Shown here: piece after piece, positions 59,129 to 64,000 of the stretch
Numbering within the stretch: position 1 is the first letter of the stretch
Layout of the letters: each line of letters starts with the position of its first letter
Program-made: the position numbers and the translations under genes
Assembly: GCA_910574865.1 (NCBI GenBank)
Contig: CAJTDN010000017.1
Location: forward strand, 26,693-90,692
Reading direction: 5' to 3'
Length of the DNA: 64,000 nt
DNA from: Lachnospiraceae bacterium
GTDB lineage: Bacteria; Bacillota; Clostridia; Lachnospirales; Lachnospiraceae
The notes under the pieces: generated by a model
The model's database searches: none
What the model was told of the DNA's origin: nothing
The model's input: only the letters and a program-made list of their open reading frames with translations

Positions 59129-59359
59129 ATGGGTAACGATTTGCTACAAGTGCTGCATGAGCAGCAGAACATCATTGAACAGCAAAGCAGGCTTATTGTG
59201 GATTTGACAGCCACACTGGAAAACTGGGAAAGCGTAGCAGGGTACGACGGCGCAGAACTGAAAGAGCGGGCATTAAATTTGCAAAAGCAGAAAGGCAGGA
59301 TTTATGGAAATGAAAGTAATGGAATTTATCAACATGGCGGCAAACAACAAGGTAATTGA
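59129..59359 (+). CDS. Small helical protein before the holin
   Basis: A 76-residue coiled-coil-like protein (LLQVLHEQQNIIEQQSRLIVDL). The start at 59129 has GCAGGAG upstream. It overlaps the holin gene by 56 bases. The pattern is often seen next to phage lysis genes; function unknown. Confidence 0.55.
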   Translation: MGNDLLQVLHEQQNIIEQQSRLIVDLTATLENWESVAGYDGAELKERALNLQKQKGRIYGNESNGIYQHGGKQQGN

Positions 59360-59792
59360 GCTGGTGGTACTTGCGATTGTGTTTGATACAATCTTTGGAG
59401 TGCTGCGGGCAGTGCGTGAAAAGAAGTTTAACAGCTGCGCAGGGATTGACGGCGCTATCCGTAAAGTGGGTATGCTGATTTCCCTTGTATTCATGCTGGC
59501 TATTGATATGCTGATAAAAGTTAATCTTATCGGCTTTATCCCAGAGGCAGCACGTAACCAGCTGGGGCTTACAAGCGTGGGCGTGGCTGAATTTTTCGCA
59601 CTTCTCTATATTGCCTATGAGGTAGTGAGTATCTTTAAGAACATGGCGCTTTGCGGGCTGCCCGTTAAGAAAGTCTGGGCAACGGTGCGGGCGTTTCTGG
59701 GGAAATACACAGACGAGCTGCCAGACACGGACGAGCTGGACGGAAACAGCACCACGGGCAGCGTAGAGGGCTACAGACAGCAGGAAAAATAA
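59304..59792 (+). CDS. Phage holin
   Basis: A 162-residue membrane protein of the phage_holin_4 (toxin secretion/lysis) type. Three to four hydrophobic segments (ELVVLAIVFDTIFGVLRAV, VGMLISLVFMLAIDMLI, EFFALLYIAYEVVSIF) and a typical KNMALCGLP after the last one. The C-terminal 35 residues are acidic. It opens the membrane for lysis. Confidence 0.9.
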   Translation: MEMKVMEFINMAANNKVIELVVLAIVFDTIFGVLRAVREKKFNSCAGIDGAIRKVGMLISLVFMLAIDMLIKVNLIGFIPEAARNQLGLTSVGVAEFFALLYIAYEVVSIFKNMALCGLPVKKVWATVRAFLGKYTDELPDTDELDGNSTTGSVEGYRQQEK

Positions 59793-59817
59793 GTAAACAC
59801 AGACAGTATGCAGCAGG

Positions 59818-59850
59818 GCGCTTGCGGGAAACCGCAGGCGCTTGTTTTTA
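59818..59850 (+). terminator. Terminator between holin and endolysin
   Basis: GCGCTTGCGG and CCGCAGGCGC pair (one G-T) around GAAA, followed by TTGTTTTTA. Confidence 0.65.
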
Positions 59851-59868
59851 ACAGAAAAGAGGTATAGC

Positions 59869-61344
59869 ATGGGTATTTTCAAAAGGACAATAAACAAACT
59901 GATTTCCAAGTTTAACCATAATAAGGGCGACGTTTCCCGCATAAAGTACATTGTAATTCATTATGTGGGCGGCTTAAGCGGGGCAAAGGAAAACTGCAAA
60001 TACTTTGCAGGCGGCGACCGCAGCGCCTCTGCGCATTATTTTGTAGGCTTTGACGGGGAAATATGGCAGAGCGTGGAAGATGCTAACATAGCGTGGCACT
60101 GCGGCGCAAAGAGCTACAAGCACGCAGAGTGCAGGAATGCTAACAGTATCGGTATTGAGCTATGCGTAAGGAAGAAAGACACCAGCAGGCAGAACGCCAC
60201 AGATAAAGACTGGTATTTTGAGGACGCAACGGTAGAGGCTGCGGCAGAGCTGACACGGTATTTAATGGATAAGTACAATGTGCCTGCGTCGCACGTAATA
60301 CGGCATTACGACGTTACGGGGAAGATTTGCCCTAACCCGTATGTATATAATACCACGGGGCATACATGGGACGAATTTAAGCAGCTGATAAGTGGTGCTG
60401 CATCTGCTGGCAGCAGCCAGACAGAAAGATTATACCGTGTGCGCAAGGGCTGGGAAGATGCAAAGAGCCAGATAGGGGCTTACTCTTCTCTGGATAATGC
60501 AAAGAAAGCCTGCACGGACGGCTACACCGTGTACGACTGGGACGGCAAGGCAGTATACAGCAAGGCGGCAGCAGGCAGCATGGTACAGAATACCAGCACA
60601 GAAAAGGCTATCTGGGACTATCTGGCAGGCAAGGGCTTAAATGCCTATGCCGTGGCAGGCTTAATGGGTAATCTGTATGCGGAAAGCGGGCTTAATTCCT
60701 GCAATCTGCAAAACAGCTATAACAAGAGCCTTAATATGACAGATGCAGAGTATACGGCTGCCGTGGATAATGGCAGCTACGGTAATTTTGTAAAGGATAA
60801 GGCGGGCTACGGGCTGGCGCAGTGGACGTACTACACCAGAAAGCAGGCGCTTTTTGACTATGCGAAAAAGGCGGGTGCATCTATCGGCAGTCTGGATATG
60901 CAGCTTGCTTTTTTGTGGGACGAGCTGCAAGGATATAAAACCGTTATCAATACCTTAAAGAGCGCAGAGAGCGTGCGGGCTGCCTCTGATGCCGTGCTGC
61001 TGGGATTTGAAAAGCCAGCAGACCAGAGCGGGGCGGTACAGAAAAAGCGGGCAGAGTATGGCGAGGCATATTATAAAAAGTATGCAGGAGCGCCGCAGGC
61101 AGCAGTACCGCAGAAAAAGCCGCAGACGGCGGCAAGTGTGCCGTTTAAGGTTAAGGTAGACATATTAGACCTTAATATAAGGACGGGCGCAGGCACGAAC
61201 TATGCAAAGACGGGAGAGCATACGGGCAAGGGAGTATTTACCATTACGGAAGTGAAAGCGGGCAAAGGGAGTACGGCAGGCTGGGGCAAGCTGAAAAGCG
61301 GCGCAGGCTGGATAAGTTTGGACTATGCTACACGTTTGGCGTAG
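59869..61344 (+). CDS. Endolysin: amidase with phage lysozyme-like and SH3 domains
   Basis: A 491-residue lysin. Residues 15-180 are an N-acetylmuramoyl-L-alanine amidase (Amidase_2), with zinc ligands in YIVIHYVGG, and later HVIRHYDVTGKICP. Residues about 235-390 resemble phage tail lysozyme (AIWDYLAGKGLNAYAVAGLMGNLYAESG). The C-terminal 70 residues are an SH3-type cell-wall binder (VDILDLNIRTGAGTNYAKTG). The start at 59869 is chosen for AAAGAGG 8 bases upstream; an in-frame TTG at 59842 is weaker. Confidence 0.92.
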   Translation: MGIFKRTINKLISKFNHNKGDVSRIKYIVIHYVGGLSGAKENCKYFAGGDRSASAHYFVGFDGEIWQSVEDANIAWHCGAKSYKHAECRNANSIGIELCVRKKDTSRQNATDKDWYFEDATVEAAAELTRYLMDKYNVPASHVIRHYDVTGKICPNPYVYNTTGHTWDEFKQLISGAASAGSSQTERLYRVRKGWEDAKSQIGAYSSLDNAKKACTDGYTVYDWDGKAVYSKAAAGSMVQNTSTEKAIWDYLAGKGLNAYAVAGLMGNLYAESGLNSCNLQNSYNKSLNMTDAEYTAAVDNGSYGNFVKDKAGYGLAQWTYYTRKQALFDYAKKAGASIGSLDMQLAFLWDELQGYKTVINTLKSAESVRAASDAVLLGFEKPADQSGAVQKKRAEYGEAYYKKYAGAPQAAVPQKKPQTAASVPFKVKVDILDLNIRTGAGTNYAKTGEHTGKGVFTITEVKAGKGSTAGWGKLKSGAGWISLDYATRLA

Positions 61345-61352
61345 GGAGATTG

Positions 61353-61393
61353 AGGGAGGGCGGCTTACGGGCTGCCTACCCTCTTATTTTTTT
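61353..61393 (+). terminator. Terminator after the endolysin
   Basis: GAGGGAGGGC and GCCTACCCTC form an imperfect stem, followed by TTATTTTTTTG. It ends the late operon. Confidence 0.65.
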
Positions 61394-61402
61394 GAGGATA
61401 TT

Positions 61403-61443
61403 ACAGAATATGTATTGACATATTCCAGAATATGCAGTATAAT
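61403..61443 (+). promoter_or_regulatory. Strong promoter with overlapping operator-like repeats
   Basis: TTGACA (61415-61420), a 17-base spacer and TATAAT (61438-61443) match consensus perfectly. CAGAATATG occurs twice, and GAATATGT/ACATATTC form a dyad over the -35. This is the look of a repressed prophage promoter. Confidence 0.75.
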
Positions 61444-61508
61444 AAAGACAGTTAAGGGAGATACATAAAACCCGTAACAATAACTGGGCGGCAGGGAAAG
61501 GAGAAAAT

Positions 61509-61649
61509 ATGGACGAGGAAATGAATGTAGGCGAACTGCTTAAGGAAACAGCCGAGGAAAACCAAACAAGGAAGATACTGGAAATTCTAAACGAGTGTAA
61601 AGACCTTGAAGAGGCTAAAGAAAAAGTAAGAGCCTTACTTAAGAAGTAA
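61509..61649 (+). CDS. Small acidic helical protein
   Basis: A 46-residue protein with GGAAAGGAG before the ATG. It is charged and helical (ILEILNECKDLEEAKEKVRALLKK). It is the first gene after the strong promoter, so it is likely made in the lysogen. No family recognised. Confidence 0.55.
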   Translation: MDEEMNVGELLKETAEENQTRKILEILNECKDLEEAKEKVRALLKK

Positions 61650-61743
61650 GGCGGGGATACAGAAAGGGCGGTGGACTTGCCAAAGCCGCCCAGACTGTTT
61701 AAAAGGATTATACATCATAAGGCAAGGGAAAGAAAGAGGTAAA

Positions 61744-61929
61744 ATGCAGAAAGAAGAATTTAACCAGATAAAGTATCAGAATGAGTTTAAGAAAAAGAAT
61801 TATGATAGGTTTGAGCTGGTAATGCCAAAGGGACAAAAAGAAGTAATAAAGCAGCGGGCAAAAGCAGCAGGGCAGAGCATAAGCGAATATATCAATACTG
61901 CCATAGCGGAGAAAATGGCAAAAGATTAG
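61744..61929 (+). CDS. Ribbon-helix-helix protein
   Basis: A 61-residue protein. The strand-helix-helix pattern YDRFELVMPKGQKEVIKQRAKAAGQSISEYINTAIAE fits Arc/MetJ-type DNA-binding proteins. It could bind the operator-like repeats at 61403-61443 and act as the repressor of this block; that is inference. Confidence 0.7.
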   Translation: MQKEEFNQIKYQNEFKKKNYDRFELVMPKGQKEVIKQRAKAAGQSISEYINTAIAEKMAKD

Positions 61930-61947
61930 GAAGTGAGGTTTATTATC

Positions 61948-62633
61948 ATGGGTAAAAAGAAAGTGGTACTTTATGGGATTGCTGCGTTATTCGCAGTAAG
62001 CGGAGTAGTGGCGCTGCCGTCTGGAAATATTACGGGCGGTATCGGCTGCATAGTGATTGCTGCCGTATGTTTTCTGCTGGGACGCAGACCAGCGAAAGAG
62101 GCAGCGGCGCAGCAGCCAGCACAGAGGGCAACGGGAACGCCTGCGGCTGGCAGCAGGATTGCGGAAACGATACGCACAAAAGTAGTAGGCGTAACTTTCC
62201 AGAATGACGACGGGGAGAGCAGGCAGGATATATTAAGCCGCATGACTGGCGACGAGGAAATAGAGATAGAGAAAACCACATATAACGGAGAGCCTGCCGT
62301 ATATGTGAAATGGGGAAATAAAATACTGGGCTATTTATCGGCAGAGCTGGCAAAAGATTTAGCGGCAAGGTATCCTAATGCCCGCTACACCGCAGAAATA
62401 CTGGAAATTTCTGGGGGGGGGTACAGACGTTTGGGTGCAATATAGAGCTTGACGTTATTGTAGAAGAGCAGCAACACAGCCAGCATACAGCGGGCGAAAC
62501 GGTAGTATATATAGACCGTAGCAGTAAAAAGTACCACAGTAAGCCTAATTGTTCTGGAATGAAAAACCCAAAGGGCATACCACTAAGCCAAGCAAAGAAG
62601 AAATACACAGCTTGTAAGAAATGCTGTAAATGA
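61948..62633 (+). pseudogene. HIRAN-domain membrane protein, frame interrupted at a G9 tract
   Basis: The first 166 residues contain two hydrophobic segments and a HIRAN-like domain (VVGVTFQNDDGESRQDIL, LGYLSAELAKDLAARYP), paralogous to the protein encoded at 45325. At nine G residues (62413-62421) the frame runs into a stop at 62443-62445. One more G (or two fewer) would restore FGCNIEL, which aligns with YGCKITL in the paralogue, and continue to 62633 with a cysteine-rich ending (KYHSKPNCSGMKNP, CKKCC). So it is either switched off by tract length or a sequencing error. The start at 61948 follows GTGAGG. Confidence 0.75.
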
Positions 62634-62652
62634 GCTATGAAATAAGAGCCGC

Positions 62653-62686
62653 AGACTTGTAAAAGAGTTTGCGGCTTTTCGTCGTA
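62653..62686 (+). terminator. Hairpin before the DDE recombinase
   Basis: AGCCGCA and TGCGGCT pair, extended inward by ACT/AGT, followed by TTTTC. It separates the HIRAN gene from the recombinase. Confidence 0.55.
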
Positions 62687-62717
62687 TATAGACCACAACG
62701 AAAGAGAGGCAGAAACA

Positions 62718-63779
62718 ATGGCAAATAAGAAAGGCAGCCACCAGCTGACAAGGGCAGATAGGATAAAAATAGAGGCACTTCTTAAAGAGGGATTAAGCAA
62801 GGCAAAAATAGCGGCGCATCTGGGAGTACACCGCAGCACTATATATAATGAGCTGAAAAGGGGAGAATACGAACACCGTAATAGTGACTGGACTACAGAA
62901 ATGAGGTACAGCCCAGACAAGGCGCAGGAGCGGGCAGAGGAAAATTTAAAGGTAAGAGGCACACAGCTTAAAATAGGCAATGATATTGCGTATGCAAATT
63001 ACATAGAGGACAAAATAGTAAATGAGGATTACAGCCCAGCAGCAGTGCTGGGGGAGCTTAAGGCGCAGGGCAGAGAGGGGGAATTTAATACTACTGTCTG
63101 CGTGGCAACGCTGTACAGCTATATTGATAAGGGCGTTTTTCTTAAGCTGACAAATAAGGACTTGCCAGTAAAGAAGAATAAAAAGCGGAAATATAAGAAA
63201 GTGCGCAAGCAGCAGAAAAGGGCGGCAGCAGGCGACAGCATAGAGAAACGCCCAGAAGAGATAGACAAGCGGGAAGAGTTCGGACACTGGGAAATGGATA
63301 GCGTGATAGGCAAGCGGGGAGTATCTAAAAATACGCTGCTGGTACTGACAGAGAGGCAGACACGGGAAGAAATCATATTCAAGCTGCCAGACCATACAGA
63401 CGAGGCAGTAGTAGCCGCACTGGATACTTTAGAAAAGCGCTGGGGCGCTGATTTGTTCGGCAAGGTATTTAAAAGCATTACAGTAGATAACGGCAGCGAG
63501 TTTGCGGACGTAAAGGGCTTAGAGCGTTCCATATTGAATGAGGGGGAAAAGAGGACGCATTTATATTACTGCCACCCATATAGCAGCTGGGAGCGTGGCA
63601 CGAATGAGGTAACAAACAAAATGATACGGCGCAAAGTGCCAAAGGGTACAAACTTTGACGACAAGACCGACGAGGAAATAGCAGAAATAGAGGGCTGGAT
63701 AAACGGATACCCACGCAGGATACATGGGTATAAATCGGCAGGGGAGCTTTTCGAGGCAGAGATAGAAAAGCTGGCTTAA
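62718..63779 (+). CDS. IS30-family DDE recombinase
   Basis: A 353-residue transposase. The N-terminal HTH (AKIAAHLGVHRSTIYNELKRG) and the DDE core are intact: Asp194 in HWEMDSVIG, Asp257 in VDNGSEF and Glu292 in WERGTNE, with 34 residues between the last two as in IS30. GAGAGGC precedes the ATG. No IS-type inverted repeats flank the gene closely. As the only recombinase in the prophage, it may serve as its integrase; an unrelated IS30 insertion is the alternative. Confidence 0.88.
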   Translation: MANKKGSHQLTRADRIKIEALLKEGLSKAKIAAHLGVHRSTIYNELKRGEYEHRNSDWTTEMRYSPDKAQERAEENLKVRGTQLKIGNDIAYANYIEDKIVNEDYSPAAVLGELKAQGREGEFNTTVCVATLYSYIDKGVFLKLTNKDLPVKKNKKRKYKKVRKQQKRAAAGDSIEKRPEEIDKREEFGHWEMDSVIGKRGVSKNTLLVLTERQTREEIIFKLPDHTDEAVVAALDTLEKRWGADLFGKVFKSITVDNGSEFADVKGLERSILNEGEKRTHLYYCHPYSSWERGTNEVTNKMIRRKVPKGTNFDDKTDEEIAEIEGWINGYPRRIHGYKSAGELFEAEIEKLA

Positions 63780-64000
63780 TATCCATACCGCAGGCTTTGA
63801 GAGGCTGGCAGCAGTGGCAGCCTTAAAACTGCGCCCGCATCTGCCCGCAGGGATTTACAAGGCGGGTACATTCTGGTATAGTAAGGGTAGCATATCTGCT
63901 ATCTTTCAATCTGTATAGTTAAATTCTACAATAAACACCACCCGTTATTAGTAAAAATGCCGAAAGTGAAAAATTGTTCAAAAAAAGGTTGAAATTTTTA
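63780..64000. other. Non-coding right edge of window
   Basis: No gene seen. A short hairpin-like GGCTGGCAGCAGTGGCAGCC lies at the left. The last 70 bases become AT-rich and could be the prophage end or the start of host DNA. Confidence 0.3.

Larger units (their letters stand above)
26530..64000 (+). mobile_element. Siphovirus-type prophage with DGR (right end not certain)
   Basis: From about 26.55 kb the base use becomes A-rich on the coding strand, with frequent ATA and GCAGAG, and genes become small and overlapping. The order is early replication and modification genes, ParAB, late regulator, HNH, terminase, portal, protease, capsid, connectors, tail tube, chaperone, tape measure, Dit, tail tip, DGR, holin, endolysin, a small regulatory block and a DDE recombinase. 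No site-specific integrase or classical CI repressor is seen. The left boundary is placed between repeat B and the terminators; the right one may be beyond 64000. Confidence 0.85.

Noticed and set aside
26540..64000. Terminal inverted repeats of the prophage
   Set aside because: The left AACTTTTTTGAAAAAATT resembles the reverse complement of the right edge (AACCTTTTTTTGAACAATT), but both are AT-rich and the right end is not certain, so chance similarity is likely.

Overview
The window looks like a chromosomal segment of a mid-GC, anaerobic Gram-positive gut-type bacterium (Bacillota, class Clostridia; Lachnospiraceae-like is my best guess). This rests on strong AGGAGG ribosome sites, a MetNIQ transporter, a two-subunit class I fumarase and the general gene style. 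No rRNA or species-level marker is present, so the lineage is inference.

Bases 1-17.8 kb: the 3' end of gyrA, a large protein joining a xylose-isomerase-type barrel to an aldo/keto reductase, an AraC-type regulator, a CooC/MinD-like ATPase next to a multi-cysteine Fe-S protein, and a co-directional sugar locus. That locus holds an MFS importer, an alpha-galactosidase-superfamily hydrolase, a cupin-like protein, a class II aldolase, a PfkB kinase, an L-fucose-isomerase-like enzyme, a mutarotase, an aldo/keto reductase and a GH35/GH42-like hydrolase. The isomerase, kinase and aldolase make a coherent ketose breakdown route, but the substrate cannot be read from sequence.

Bases 18-26.5 kb: remnants of an XRE regulator and of a nucleotidyltransferase, a YbaK-type deacylase, a LysR regulator, the metQ-metN-metI methionine importer beside a free methionine-(R)-sulfoxide reductase, fumarase alpha and beta, and a PlsC acyltransferase. 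Two families of intergenic palindromic repeats lie between these genes.

Bases about 26.55-64 kb: a siphovirus-type prophage, all rightward except one gene. The left part has replication, segregation and modification genes: a PP-loop PAPS-reductase-like protein, a DNA methyltransferase, an SSB, an HUH Rep, a VRR-NUC nuclease, ParA and a ParB-DUF3850 fusion. An ArpU/RinA-like regulator follows, then a promoter with three 11-bp-spaced repeats that runs straight into a terminator. Beyond that come packaging, HK97-type head, tail, holin and endolysin genes. No tyrosine or serine integrase is visible; the only recombinase is an IS30-type DDE protein near the right edge, and the left end carries a small paralogue of its HTH domain. 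The right boundary may lie outside the window.

The most striking system is a complete diversity-generating retroelement (DGR) at 56.2-59.1 kb: a tail-tip protein with a C-terminal variable repeat, an Avd-type accessory protein, a template repeat and a reverse transcriptase. Over 126 aligned bases the variable and template repeats differ at 11 positions, and all 11 are adenines in the template (27 adenines in total, 0 changes at the other 99 positions). A GAAA-loop hairpin lies 5 bases beyond the variable repeat, where target-recognition hairpins are known in phage DGRs. Other points of interest are two HIRAN-domain membrane proteins (one a moron-like gene with its own promoter, one interrupted at a G9 tract), a class II tRNA-like sequence, and 44-residue repeats in the tape measure protein.
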